A stretch of 64,000 nucleotides of DNA, taken from NCBI RefSeq assembly GCF_025264645.1, contig NZ_CP073696.1, positions 2,356,001 to 2,420,000 on the forward strand. Direction: 5' to 3'. The notes under the pieces are model-generated. The model made no database searches and was not told where the DNA came from. It was given only the letters and a program-made list of their open reading frames with translations. Numbering within the stretch: the first letter of the stretch is position 1; each line of letters starts with the position of its first letter. Positions 8,901 through 17,324 of this stretch are shown here, in pieces. This stretch comes from Edaphobacter lichenicola. Lineage in GTDB: Bacteria; Acidobacteriota; Terriglobia; Terriglobales; Acidobacteriaceae. A program made the position numbers and the translations under genes.

Positions 8901-11545
8901 TCCCCATCACCCTGAACCCCAGCCAGGCCGCCACCATAACGGTTCAGTTCAAACCAACCGCAACCGGGTCAGACACCGGCCAGGTCACCATCACCAGCGA
9001 CTCCGCTACCGCAAGCTCAGCAGTAGTCACTCTCAGCGGTACTGGCACCGCAGCCCCCAGCCCGCAGCTCTCGGTCAGCACTGCCAGCCTTAGCTTCGGC
9101 AACGTCACCGTCAACTCGCAGACCACTCAATCGATAACCCTGACCTCAACCGGAACCTCACCGGTCACCGTCAACTCGGCCTCCATCGCTGGAACCGGAT
9201 TCACCATCGTGGCAGGCACCTTCCCCGTCACCCTGAACCCCGGCCAGGCCACCACCGTAGCAGTTCAGTTCAAGCCCACCGCAACCGGACCAGACACCGG
9301 CCAGGTCACCATCACCAGCGACTCCGCTACTGCAAGCACGGCAGTAGTCACTCTCAGCGGTACCGGCACCGCAGCCCCCAGCCCGCAGCTCTCACTCAGC
9401 ACCGCCAGCCTCAGCTTCGGCAACGTTACCGTCAACTCGCAGACCACTCAATCGATAACCCTGACCTCAACCGGAACCTCACCGGTCACCGTCAACTCGG
9501 CCTCCATCGCTGGAACCGGATTCACCATCGTGGCAGGCACCTTCCCCGTCACCCTGAACCCCGGCCAGGCCACCACCGTAGCAGTTCAGTTCAAGCCCAC
9601 CGCAACCGGACCAGACACCGGCCAGGTCACCATCACCAGCGACTCCGCTACTGCAAGCACGGCAGTAGTCACTCTCAGCGGTACCGGCACCGCAGCCCCC
9701 AGCCCGCAGCTCTCACTCAGCACCGCCAGCCTCAGCTTCGGCAACGTTACCGTCAACTCGCAGACCACTCAATCGATAACCCTGACCTCAACCGGAACCT
9801 CACCGGTCACCGTCAACTCGGCCTCCATCGCTGGAACCGGATTCACCATCGTGGCAGGCACCTTCCCCGTCACCCTGAACCCCGGCCAGGCCACCACCGT
9901 AGCAGTTCAGTTCAAGCCCACCGCAACCGGACCAGACACCGGCCAGGTCACCATCACCAGCGACTCCGCTACTGCAAGCACGGCAGTAGTCACTCTCAGC
10001 GGTACCGGCACCGCAGCCCCCAGCCCGCAGCTCTCACTCAGCACCGCCAGCCTCAGCTTCGGCAACGTTACCGTCAACTCGCAGACCACTCAATCGATAA
10101 CCCTGACCTCAACCGGAACCTCACCGGTCACCGTCAACTCGGCCTCCATCGCTGGAACCGGATTCACCATCGTGGCAGGCACCTTCCCCGTCACCCTGAA
10201 CCCCGGCCAGGCCACCACCGTAGCAGTTCAGTTCAAGCCCACCGCAACCGGACCAGACACCGGCCAGGTCACCATCACCAGCGACTCCGCTACTGCAAGC
10301 ACGGCAGTAGTCACTCTCAGCGGTACCGGCACCGCAGCCCCCAGCCCGCAGCTCTCACTCAGCACCGCCAGCCTCAGCTTCGGCAACGTTACCGTCAACT
10401 CGCAGACCACTCAATCGATAACCCTGACCTCAACCGGAACCTCACCGGTCACCGTCAACTCGGCCTCCATCACCGGAACCGGCTTTACTATCGTTGCAGG
10501 CACCTTCCCCGTCACCCTGAACCCCGGCCAGGCCACCACCGTAGCAGTTCAGTTCAAGCCCACCGCAACCGGACCAGACACCGGCCAAGTCACCATCACC
10601 AGCGACTCCGCTACTGCAAGCACGGCAGTAGTCACTCTCAGCGGTACCGGCACCGCAGCCCCCAGCCCGCAGCTCTCGGTCAGCACTGCCAGCCTTAGCT
10701 TCGGCAGCGTCACCGTCAACTCGCTGACCACCCAATCCATAACCCTCACCTCCACCGGAACCTCCCCGGTCACCGTCAACTCGGCCTCTATCACCGGAAC
10801 CGGCTTTACGATCGTTGCAGGCAGCTTCCCCGTCACCCTGAACCCCAGCCAGGCCGTAACGCTACAAATACAATTCCTTCCAACCGCAACTGGGGCTGAT
10901 ACTGGGCAGGTCTCCATCACCAGCAACTCCACCACCGGCAGTCCAGCAGTCGTGGCTCTCAGCGGTACCGGCACCGCCTCAAATCCGCAGTTAACGGTAA
11001 GCACCACGAGTCTCAGTTTTGGCAGTGTTAATGTAAATTCTTCAACGACTCAGTCCGTAACCCTCACCTCGACGGGCACTTCCCCGGTCACCGTCAACTC
11101 GGCCTCCATCACCGGAACCGGCTTCACCATCGTGGGAGGCAGCTTCCCGGTAACCCTGAACCCCAGCCAGATCGCTACCATAACGGTTCAGTTCAAGCCC
11201 GCCTCAACCGGATCAGACACCGGCCAGGTCACCATCACGAGCAACTCAACCAGCGGAAGCTCCCCGATCATTGCGCTGACTGGAACTGGCACTGCCGTGT
11301 CGTACTCTGTCAATCTTAGCTGGGACGAACCGACAAATTCGCCCGACCCGGTAGCCGGCTATAACATCTATCGGTCTGTAGGTACGGGGGCATTCCAGCT
11401 CATAAATTCGTCCCCAGATGGTGGAACTACCTATGTTGATAACGCGGTAGCAAATGGTACGACCTACAATTACCTCGCGAAGAGCGTAGATTCCGCTGGT
11501 GTCGAGAGCACTGCCTCCAACGAAATAACGGTAACAATTCCATAG
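5942..11545 (+). CDS. Giant choice-of-anchor D (ASH) repeat lipoprotein with C-terminal fibronectin III domain
   Basis: This is an 1867-residue secreted protein. A long basic N-terminus leads to a hydrophobic segment and lipobox LSGC (about residues 58-61), so it should be lipidated and anchored in a membrane, probably at the surface. It then carries 16 modules of about 107 residues with the pattern LSFGNVTVN-S...TLTSTG-SPVTV...VQFKPTATG...V-LSGTG. These are ASPM-SPD2-Hydin / choice-of-anchor D beta-sandwich domains. The last 80 residues are a fibronectin III domain (VNLSWDEP...YNIYRS...YVDNAV). TTG 5942 is supported by AAGAGG 5 nt upstream and by similarity to the paralogous start at 32167. 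An adhesive or matrix role beside the polysaccharide locus is an inference. Confidence 0.85.
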   Translation: MKYTATPSPGHVVLSPSRALTAPSRRLNRLRVWPRTKPRERNSAQIILGLVLTCGLLVALSGCGSGFHGASLGSLQITPNTVDFGSVPVGQSVSTGVAVVNESSSSVVISNLSFAGATFSANSTDTLPISIPAGGSHTLQVQFKPTVAGPATGQLTVSSNSTADGTAVVPLAGMGMAPSSPQLTVSATSLSFGNVPVSSPTAQSITLSSTGTSPVTINSASITGTGFTIIGSSFPVTLNPNQTTTVQVQFQPTVAGAAAGQLTIGSNSATNATSVVTLNGTGTTIGPSDLSPQLSISTANLSFGSVTVNSPTTQAITLTSTGSSPVTVNSASITGTGFSIVAGNFPITLNPSQSATVTVQFKPTATGSDTGQITITSDSATASTAVVALSGTGTAAPSPQLSVSTASLSFGNVTVNSLTTQSITLTSTGTAPVTVNSASITGTGFTIVAGSFPVTLNPGQATTITVQFKPTATGSDTGQVTITSDSATASSAAVTLSGTGTAAPSPQLSVSTASLSFGNVTVNSLTTQSITLTSTGTSPVTVNSASIAGTGFTIVAGTFPVTLNPGQATTVAVQFKPTATGPDTGQVTITSDSATASSAAVTLSGTGTAAPSPQLSVSTASLSFGNVTVNSLTTQSITLTSTGTSPVTVNSASIAGTGFTIVAGTFPVTLNPGQATTVAVQFKPTATGPDTGQVTITSDSATASTAVVTLSGTGTAAPSPQLSLSTASLSFGNVTVNSQTTQSITLTSTGTSPVTVNSASIAGTGFTIVAGTFPVTLNPGQATTVAVQFKPTATGPDTGQVTITSDSATASTAVVTLSGTGTAAPSPQLSVSTANLSFGNVTVNSQTTQSITLTSTGTSPVTVNSASIAGTGFTIVAGTFPITLNPSQAATITVQFKPTATGSDTGQVTITSDSATASSAVVTLSGTGTAAPSPQLSVSTASLSFGNVTVNSLTTQSITLTSTGTSPVTVNSASITGTGFTIVAGSFPITLNPSQAATITVQFKPTATGSDTGQVTITSDSATASSAVVTLSGTGTAAPSPQLSVSTASLSFGNVTVNSQTTQSITLTSTGTSPVTVNSASIAGTGFTIVAGTFPVTLNPGQATTVAVQFKPTATGPDTGQVTITSDSATASTAVVTLSGTGTAAPSPQLSLSTASLSFGNVTVNSQTTQSITLTSTGTSPVTVNSASIAGTGFTIVAGTFPVTLNPGQATTVAVQFKPTATGPDTGQVTITSDSATASTAVVTLSGTGTAAPSPQLSLSTASLSFGNVTVNSQTTQSITLTSTGTSPVTVNSASIAGTGFTIVAGTFPVTLNPGQATTVAVQFKPTATGPDTGQVTITSDSATASTAVVTLSGTGTAAPSPQLSLSTASLSFGNVTVNSQTTQSITLTSTGTSPVTVNSASIAGTGFTIVAGTFPVTLNPGQATTVAVQFKPTATGPDTGQVTITSDSATASTAVVTLSGTGTAAPSPQLSLSTASLSFGNVTVNSQTTQSITLTSTGTSPVTVNSASITGTGFTIVAGTFPVTLNPGQATTVAVQFKPTATGPDTGQVTITSDSATASTAVVTLSGTGTAAPSPQLSVSTASLSFGSVTVNSLTTQSITLTSTGTSPVTVNSASITGTGFTIVAGSFPVTLNPSQAVTLQIQFLPTATGADTGQVSITSNSTTGSPAVVALSGTGTASNPQLTVSTTSLSFGSVNVNSSTTQSVTLTSTGTSPVTVNSASITGTGFTIVGGSFPVTLNPSQIATITVQFKPASTGSDTGQVTITSNSTSGSSPIIALTGTGTAVSYSVNLSWDEPTNSPDPVAGYNIYRSVGTGAFQLINSSPDGGTTYVDNAVANGTTYNYLAKSVDSAGVESTASNEITVTIP
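6818..11290 (+). repeat. 321-bp tandem coding repeat array
   Basis: Modules 3-16 of the lipoprotein recur with starts of the PQL motif near 6818, 7136, 7457, 7778, 8099, 8420, 8741, 9062, 9383, 9704, 10025, 10346, 10667 and 10985. From 7136 to 10667 the period is exactly 321 bp (107 codons). Copies starting at 9383, 9704 and 10025 look almost identical at the base level, while the first two and last two modules of the protein have diverged. This is the signature of recent expansion from the middle of the array. Antisense open frames within it are by-products of the repeat. Confidence 0.9.
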
Positions 11546-11685
11546 CCTCACCGAAGGGTGAATAGGTTAACGATGCATCCCAGTCACCCTTCTCCCTTTG
11601 TTTTCACATCTCGAACATACAGCGAGATAGCCGAGACGGTCAGGTCTGAGGTGACTCCACAGATAGTGGTAAACTCTGGCCGCGT

Positions 11686-11969
11686 AATGTGTAATTTTTT
11701 TGGCAGTGTATGCAATACCCTGCATTCCAGCTGGCCATTGCGAAGTGCCCCAGTATCACAAAGTCGGTAATTACCCCAAAATCAACAGCAAAATCAATAC
11801 ACCGAAGTCTCGCCATACGGCCGCGCTATGGCCCTTGTCGTGCTAGCTAGCTGGCAGATCTAACTGTTCGAAGCCTGTCCTGCTAGCAAAACGTAGATGT
11901 AACTCACAGGGCGAAGCTTTGTCTGGCTGAATATCGTGAATACAGTGCGGTGAAAGGAAAGCAACTACT
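11686..11969 (+). promoter_or_regulatory. Sigma-54 type promoter A with upstream repeat and leader box
   Basis: TGGCCCTTGTCGTGCT (11829-11844) fits a -24/-12 element, with exactly 10 nt between GG and GC; transcription would start near 11854. TATGCAATACCCTGCAT (11709-11725) is a 10-bp-period direct repeat 118 bp upstream, a normal enhancer distance. In the presumed leader, CACAGGGCGAAGCTTTGT (11904 onward) can form a stem ACAGGGC/GCTTTGT around GAA. TGCTAGC can also pair with GCTAGCA between the two boxes. All three parts recur at about 19.7 kb and 41.3 kb. 11546-11685 shows nothing else. Confidence 0.65.
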
Positions 11970-12620
11970 ATGCTAACCTCGCAGAGTTCCGATGTAGAAA
12001 TTCAAAACACCACGGCTTGGTGGGTGCTCTACACGCGCCATCAGCATGAAAAGACAGTGGCTGAGATGCTATCGGCAAAAGGCTTTGAGGTTTTTTTACC
12101 GCTCTATGAGTCTATGCGACGGTGGAAAGATAGAAGCAAAATGCTTTCCCTCCCCCTGTTCCCCTGTTATGTATTCGTGCGCGGAGGCATTCATCGTCGC
12201 TTGCAGGTCGTGACCACTCCGGGGGTTCACATGATTCTGTTTCACGGCGAAAACGTGGCGATCATTCCAGAGACTGAAGTCGATGCGATTCGAAAAGCAG
12301 TCGAAGGGCATTTCCGAGTTGAACCGCATCCGTTCCTTAAGTGCGGTGAGCGTGTTCGCGTTACGCGAGGCTCACTTGAAGGCGTCGAAGGTGTACTAGT
12401 TCGCAAAAAAAACTTATACCGTCTAATCCTTTCCGTGAACATGATGGCCCAATCCGTTGCAGTCGAGATTGACGCCGCTGATGTAGAACCTCTACAAACG
12501 CAAAGCTTCGCAGACCTACTCCCCGGCAAGCAGCTTCTGGAAGCCGAAAGGTTCGGCGAGGCCTTACCACGTGCTGGCAGACAAATAAACACAGTTCAAC
12601 ACGAGATGGTTCGATATTGA
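11970..12620 (+). CDS. NusG-family specialised transcription antiterminator (RfaH/UpxY/LoaP-like)
   Basis: This is a 216-residue protein with a NusG N-terminal domain (about 16-110, WWVLYTRHQHEKTVAEML...FPCYVFVRG) and a KOW domain (about 125-150, GERVRVTRGSLEGVEGVLV). NusG paralogues of this type ride with RNA polymerase and promote read-through of long polysaccharide or natural-product operons, usually recruited by a leader sequence. It is the first gene after promoter A and heads the export and assembly genes to 19580. The AAAGGAAAG upstream is a fair ribosome site. The housekeeping nusG is excluded by context, with no secE or rplK nearby. Its natural target could be the leader box shared with the promoters at 19.8 and 41.4 kb, which is inference. 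Confidence 0.85.
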   Translation: MLTSQSSDVEIQNTTAWWVLYTRHQHEKTVAEMLSAKGFEVFLPLYESMRRWKDRSKMLSLPLFPCYVFVRGGIHRRLQVVTTPGVHMILFHGENVAIIPETEVDAIRKAVEGHFRVEPHPFLKCGERVRVTRGSLEGVEGVLVRKKNLYRLILSVNMMAQSVAVEIDAADVEPLQTQSFADLLPGKQLLEAERFGEALPRAGRQINTVQHEMVRY

Positions 12621-12711
12621 TGAGCTGTCTTAAAAGACATCAACCGTAAACCCAGATGTTAGTGCTAGTAAAAATAAGACAAAATCACATTGGTCGTTGC
12701 TAGGAGTCGCT

Positions 12712-13371
12712 TTGAAAAGTAGGGTCGACAGTCTAACGAGATTGGGACTCCCGCTAATTTTTCTCTCCGGTACTCTGTTGGGCCAAGCATCACTCCCTAC
12801 CGGTCAGACAAGGCATGGAATGCCGACGACTGTAACATCTTCGCCAGTGCAGTCTTCAGCGTTACCCGCTAAGACATCAGATGACGGTAGTTTTATCATT
12901 GGGGATGACGATGGCTTGGCGATTAGCGTCTGGAAAGAACCCGACCTTTCTAGAACAATTCAAGTTCGATCAGACGGAAAGATCTCATTGCCACTCATAG
13001 GAGAGGTCCAAGCGACTGGACGAACCCCCTTGCAACTCGAACAGGATATTTCGACCAAGCTCCAAAACTACATCGCCAAGCCGGAAGTCACGGTAATGGT
13101 GACGCAGATTAATAGCAAGAAATTCAACATCCTAGGTCAAGTGGCAAGGCCCGGCTCATACTCACTCTCAGTCGCACCAACCGTCATGGACGCAATTGCT
13201 GCTGCCGGAGGACTCCGAGACTTCGCAAAACAAAAAAACATTTACATTCTTCGCCAGAAAGCCGGCGGCAACGAGTCCCGAATTACCTTCAATTACAAAG
13301 AATTCATTAAAGGCAAAGACTTAAACCAGAACATCAAACTTGAGCCGCACGACACAGTCGTCGTGCCTTGA
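12712..13371 (+). CDS. Polysaccharide export protein (Wza/EpsA-like)
   Basis: This is a protein of about 219 residues with an export signal (PLIFLSGTLLGQA). A Poly_export domain follows (about 60-135, FIIGDDDGLAISVWKEPDLS...VRSDGKISLPLIG), then an SLBB domain (about 140-195, KKFNILGQVARPGSYSL). Wza-type proteins form the periplasmic part of the channel that carries polysaccharide across the envelope. No lipobox is evident, so it probably pairs with a separate outer-membrane barrel such as the next gene product. TTG 12712 was chosen for its AGGAG 6 nt upstream; TTG 12697 is also in frame. The stop overlaps the next start region by 4 nt, so the pair is translationally linked. Confidence 0.85.
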   Translation: MKSRVDSLTRLGLPLIFLSGTLLGQASLPTGQTRHGMPTTVTSSPVQSSALPAKTSDDGSFIIGDDDGLAISVWKEPDLSRTIQVRSDGKISLPLIGEVQATGRTPLQLEQDISTKLQNYIAKPEVTVMVTQINSKKFNILGQVARPGSYSLSVAPTVMDAIAAAGGLRDFAKQKNIYILRQKAGGNESRITFNYKEFIKGKDLNQNIKLEPHDTVVVP

Positions 13372-14738
13372 GAGTGCGTATGCTCCTGTATGTCTGTCTA
13401 GGTCTTGCACTCCTCGAGGCTTCACCGGTCTATGCTCAGCTGGAATCAACCCCATTCGAGTTGCCCTCAAAGCCACTAGATGAGGCACCAATGCTAACTC
13501 CACCCCCGGTGAGTAATAAAGCATACCCGACTGTAGTCGGATCCCAGCTACGTTCAAACTACATAGCAGCGGGATTGATCTTCAACACCGCCTACAATGA
13601 CAACGTACTGCAAGGAGGAAGTGACCCCCCCGCCGGCGATGTTATTTACTCCTTCTTGCCGACGATTACATTCGACCAAACTACAGCAAGACAGCATTTG
13701 GGCTTGCTGCTTAGCCCCGGATTTACAATTTATCAACATAGTAGTTCGCTCAATGCAGCAGACTTGAATTTCGCTCTGAACTACCAATATCGCCTGACGC
13801 AGCATACGACCGTCAGTCTTAATGACTCATTTCAAAAAAGCTCAAACGTATTCAACCAGTCCTATCCTTTTTCGGGAGCCACGATCTCCGGGTCGTCGCA
13901 GTCATTACCACCAGGAGTCATCGCTCCTTATGCAAGTCAACTCAGTAATACAGCGAACGGCGGCGTAAGCTATCAGTTCGGCTACAACAGTATGGCTGGG
14001 GCGAGCGGAATCATTACCGAGAGCAACTATCCAAATCCAGTTCAGGCCGCTGGCCTCTACAATTCGAATTCCGGCGGAGGTTCTGCTTTTTATAATCAGC
14101 GTTTGTCCAATGCACAGTACATTGGTTTGACGTACCAATATCTGAGAAGTCAGGGCGATCCAGTAGACCCGCAGACCAACCCCACAAGTGCGCAGTCTGA
14201 AGTTCAGACACAAACCCTGTTACCTTTCTACACCGTGTACTTAAACCCCACCTTTTCCTTATCCTTTTCCGGCGGACCGCAATACTATAGCGCTACTCAG
14301 CCACCTTCGCCGTCGGTACATGCTTGGTTCCCTTCTGCGATGGCTAGCGTTGGATGGCAAACGATCCACACCAATCTTGTGGCCAGCTATTCACGAACTA
14401 TTACAGCGGCTGTAGGCCTGCCTGGTGCATTCAATTCAAATAATGCAAATGCATCCGCGCGTTGGCAAGCAACACGCGCGTGGAACTTGGGCGGCGCTGC
14501 AAGCTATTCAATCAACAAAAACGTTACGCCGTTGTTTCCCGCATCGAATCCGGGAGGTCATTCCATTTCCGGATCTGTCACGGTGCAATATTCGCTGAGC
14601 GAACATTTAAAGACGGAACTTGGATATACCCACCTCCATCAGAGCTATAGCGGCATAAGCGCAATATCTACGGTTCCTAATACCAACCGCGAGTTCATCT
14701 CCATTTCTTATCAGTTCACACGACCAGTAGGAAGATAA
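13368..14738 (+). CDS. Outer-membrane beta-barrel protein of the polysaccharide export system
   Basis: This is a 456-residue protein with a signal peptide (LLYVCLGLALLEASPVYA). Many amphipathic strands rich in Tyr, Ser and Asn follow (FALNYQYRLTQHTTVSLNDSF, YIGLTYQYLRSQGD), ending in FISISYQFTRPVGR. It resembles the outer-membrane beta-barrel proteins often coded next to XrtA-type export genes. It may supply the outer-membrane pore for the lipobox-lacking Wza-like partner coded just upstream. Starts at TTG 13368, GTG 13374 and ATG 13380 are all possible; the first overlaps the upstream stop. Function is assigned from architecture and neighbours, not from a recognised active site. Confidence 0.65.
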   Translation: MRVRMLLYVCLGLALLEASPVYAQLESTPFELPSKPLDEAPMLTPPPVSNKAYPTVVGSQLRSNYIAAGLIFNTAYNDNVLQGGSDPPAGDVIYSFLPTITFDQTTARQHLGLLLSPGFTIYQHSSSLNAADLNFALNYQYRLTQHTTVSLNDSFQKSSNVFNQSYPFSGATISGSSQSLPPGVIAPYASQLSNTANGGVSYQFGYNSMAGASGIITESNYPNPVQAAGLYNSNSGGGSAFYNQRLSNAQYIGLTYQYLRSQGDPVDPQTNPTSAQSEVQTQTLLPFYTVYLNPTFSLSFSGGPQYYSATQPPSPSVHAWFPSAMASVGWQTIHTNLVASYSRTITAAVGLPGAFNSNNANASARWQATRAWNLGGAASYSINKNVTPLFPASNPGGHSISGSVTVQYSLSEHLKTELGYTHLHQSYSGISAISTVPNTNREFISISYQFTRPVGR

Positions 14739-14740
14739 CC

Positions 14741-16318
14741 ATGGCTGAAATATCTGACGAACAGAGCTCAGAAGGCATAGACATCAAGCGATACTTGCAG
14801 ATAGTGCGTCGCCGTCATATGCATTTCTTGATTCCGCTATTCATTGGGTGGCTAATAGTGCTGGGGTCCACGTGGGTTTTGCCAGTGCGCTATAAGTCCA
14901 GCACGCTGATCCTAGTTGAACAGCCCACGATGCCCAAAAATTATGTCGAGCCAAATGTTAGCGACGATCTGCAGACTCGACTCCAAAGCATCACGCAACA
15001 AATTCTTAGCCGCACGCGTCTTCTTCTAATTATTGACAAATTACACCTCTACGACGACAACCGACGCCTACTCACCCCTGACGAAAAAGTCGAGCGCATG
15101 CGCAAAGACATCGACATCGTCCTTGTGCGTGATTCTCATGGCGAACAGATCACAGCATTCAAAATCAACTACTCTGCGCGTAACCCCAATATTGCTCAAC
15201 AAGTGACCGGCGAGCTGAGTAATCTCTTTATCAGCGAAAATCTAAAAGTCCGTCAACAGCAATCCGAAGATACGACCAAATTCATTGGCAGCCAGTTGGA
15301 GACTGCACGCGCTAGCTTGGCAGAGCAAGAAGCCAAAGTCCGAGAGTTCAAAGGACAACATGAAGGTGAACTCCCGTCACAAGAAGCTAGCAATCTTCAG
15401 ATCCTGAGCGGGCTCCAGGCGCAGCTACAGAACGAAGAAGACGCTCTCAATACTGCTAAACAACAGCACATCTATCTCCAAACGCTAATCGATCAGTACC
15501 ACGCTCTCCACGCAACGTCTCGAAGTGCTGACGGTTCTCCGACAAGTCTGTCGCAGATTGACCAGGAGCTCGACAAATTACGATCGAAATTGGCTGATCT
15601 TAGCTCTCGATATACTGATCGCTATCCGGAGGTCGAGAGCCTGAAGGATGAAATCGCGAAGACCGAGAAGAGAAGAGATGCTCTTAAAGCGAAAGGAAAT
15701 GACACAACACAGTATGACTCAGCCGAGTCTCCACAAAACGCCACGCAACTGCAGCTGAAAGGTCAGCTGCAGGCAAATCAAGCGGAAATCGTGAATCGCG
15801 AAAAAGGAATTGAAGAGCTTAAAGGGAGGGTCAACAGCTATCAGGATCGACTGAACACCGCACCCGTGCGCGAGCAGCAGTTGGCTGATCTTACGCGCGG
15901 ATATGACCAATCTAAGGCCAATTACGACCAACTCTTGAAGAAGCAAAACGACTCTGAGATGGCGACTAGCATGGAACATATGCAACAGGGCGAACGCTTC
16001 AGCGTACTGGATCCACCCGACTTACCGTTAAAGCCAGATTTTCCGAATCGTCTCAAGTTTTGTGGCATCGGTCTCGGTTTCGGCATAGTCTTGGGTCTCG
16101 CCGTAGTCGGTTTATTGGAGTTCTTGGATGACCGCCTGCATAGCGAAAAAGAAATCAAAAGTCTGCTGCCGATGGGAATACTCTCAGAGATACCAGAAGT
16201 GGTGAGTCCATCGGATGAGCAAAGGGATAGAAGAAAAATGGTTTTGGGATGGGCAATGGCCGGACTAGTCTTAGCCACCATTCTGGCGGGTTCTGCGTTC
16301 AGCTATTTACACGATTAG
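14741..16318 (+). CDS. Polysaccharide chain-length determinant (Wzz/GumC family, XrtA type)
   Basis: This is a 525-residue inner-membrane protein. It has a Wzz domain with a first membrane helix (about 31-51), a long periplasmic coiled coil (about 180-410) and the Pro-rich motif LDPPDLPLKPDFP just before a second helix (about 437-460). That is the classical polysaccharide co-polymerase layout. An additional hydrophobic segment ends the protein (about 497-520), so it may have three membrane passes. Such proteins set chain length and couple synthesis to export, and partner the tyrosine kinase coded at 17308. It starts 2 nt after the barrel gene. Confidence 0.85.
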   Translation: MAEISDEQSSEGIDIKRYLQIVRRRHMHFLIPLFIGWLIVLGSTWVLPVRYKSSTLILVEQPTMPKNYVEPNVSDDLQTRLQSITQQILSRTRLLLIIDKLHLYDDNRRLLTPDEKVERMRKDIDIVLVRDSHGEQITAFKINYSARNPNIAQQVTGELSNLFISENLKVRQQQSEDTTKFIGSQLETARASLAEQEAKVREFKGQHEGELPSQEASNLQILSGLQAQLQNEEDALNTAKQQHIYLQTLIDQYHALHATSRSADGSPTSLSQIDQELDKLRSKLADLSSRYTDRYPEVESLKDEIAKTEKRRDALKAKGNDTTQYDSAESPQNATQLQLKGQLQANQAEIVNREKGIEELKGRVNSYQDRLNTAPVREQQLADLTRGYDQSKANYDQLLKKQNDSEMATSMEHMQQGERFSVLDPPDLPLKPDFPNRLKFCGIGLGFGIVLGLAVVGLLEFLDDRLHSEKEIKSLLPMGILSEIPEVVSPSDEQRDRRKMVLGWAMAGLVLATILAGSAFSYLHD

Positions 16319-16331
16319 GTTTAATTCCCCA

Positions 16332-17324
16332 ATGTATAAAGCCTTCTTCCATCTCACGCGTAACCCATTTGACCTAACGCCTGATCCCACTTGTTTTGTG
16401 CCCACGAAACGACATAATGAGGCGCTTGCCGCGCTTTATTATGGAATCCGCCGGCACAAGGGATTTGTCGTACTGACAGGGGAAGTTGGCACCGGTAAAA
16501 CTCTGCTGCTTCGGTGCTTACTTCGACTATTGAAAGAAAGTAAAGATGTTGCTTACGCATATCTATTCAATGGGCGACTCACTCCTACTGAATTTTTACA
16601 GTACATTCTCTCCGACTTCGGACTGGACACAGCAGGAAAAAATAAGAGCGACCTGCTGTTCGATCTAGGCAAGTTCTTGATCTCACGTGGTTCCAAGAAG
16701 ATGACTACAGTCCTCATCGTCGATGAGGCTCATCATTTGTCCGCAGACATACTCGAGGAAGTCCGCCTCTTATCGAATCTCGAAACAGAAGATGACAAAT
16801 TGCTGCAAATTGTCTTAGTCGGACAACCTGAACTTGACGAGAAATTAGACTCTGTCGCACTTCGTCAACTCAAACAGAGAATCGCTGTTCGCACCCACCT
16901 CGGTTCTCTCGATGCCGACGAGGCAAGACGTTATATCCAACAGCGGTTGCAGATTGCCGGGGTGGACTCAAACCTAAACCCGTTGTTTTCTGACCAAACA
17001 ATCGCAGCTGTCTTTCGCCATTCGCGCGGACTACCTCGCCTGATCAACACCATCTGTGACAACGCTTTGGTGACCGCATATGCAAGGCAGTTACCAAGTG
17101 TAACTCCAGATGTAATTGCAGATGTAGCCAAAGAGTTCCGGCTTGATGTCGCCCCTTCCCTCGCGTCCGAGAAAAAAATGATTCACGAAGATGCAGACAT
17201 CCGACAAGCCATAAATTTGCTCACTGATCTATTTACTTCTCAGGGGAGAAGATCACTGACGACCGACCCAGATTTGACCACAGCTGTGTCCATTGAAACG
17301 AGCAAACATGAGCCATATATTTGA
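16332..17324 (+). CDS. XrtA-associated AAA ATPase (ExeA/GspA-like)
   Basis: This is a 330-residue P-loop ATPase beginning MYKAFFHLTRNPFDLTPDP, the hallmark of the ExeA/general-secretion ATPase group found in PEP-CTERM/exosortase loci (TIGR03015-like). Walker A is GEVGTGKT (about 51-58) and Walker B is TVLIVDEAHH (about 124-133). A later arginine-rich sensor region reads RHSRGLPRLINTICDNAL. Its exact job in polysaccharide assembly is not settled; it is a reliable marker of XrtA-type loci. It lies between the Wzz-like gene and the tyrosine kinase gene and overlaps the latter. Confidence 0.88.
   Translation: MYKAFFHLTRNPFDLTPDPTCFVPTKRHNEALAALYYGIRRHKGFVVLTGEVGTGKTLLLRCLLRLLKESKDVAYAYLFNGRLTPTEFLQYILSDFGLDTAGKNKSDLLFDLGKFLISRGSKKMTTVLIVDEAHHLSADILEEVRLLSNLETEDDKLLQIVLVGQPELDEKLDSVALRQLKQRIAVRTHLGSLDADEARRYIQQRLQIAGVDSNLNPLFSDQTIAAVFRHSRGLPRLINTICDNALVTAYARQLPSVTPDVIADVAKEFRLDVAPSLASEKKMIHEDADIRQAINLLTDLFTSQGRRSLTTDPDLTTAVSIETSKHEPYI

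Noticed and set aside
6364..11007. Many antisense open frames of 60-152 codons across the repeat array
   Set aside because: They repeat with the 321-bp period and mirror the codon pattern of the sense gene. No ribosome sites or start logic.
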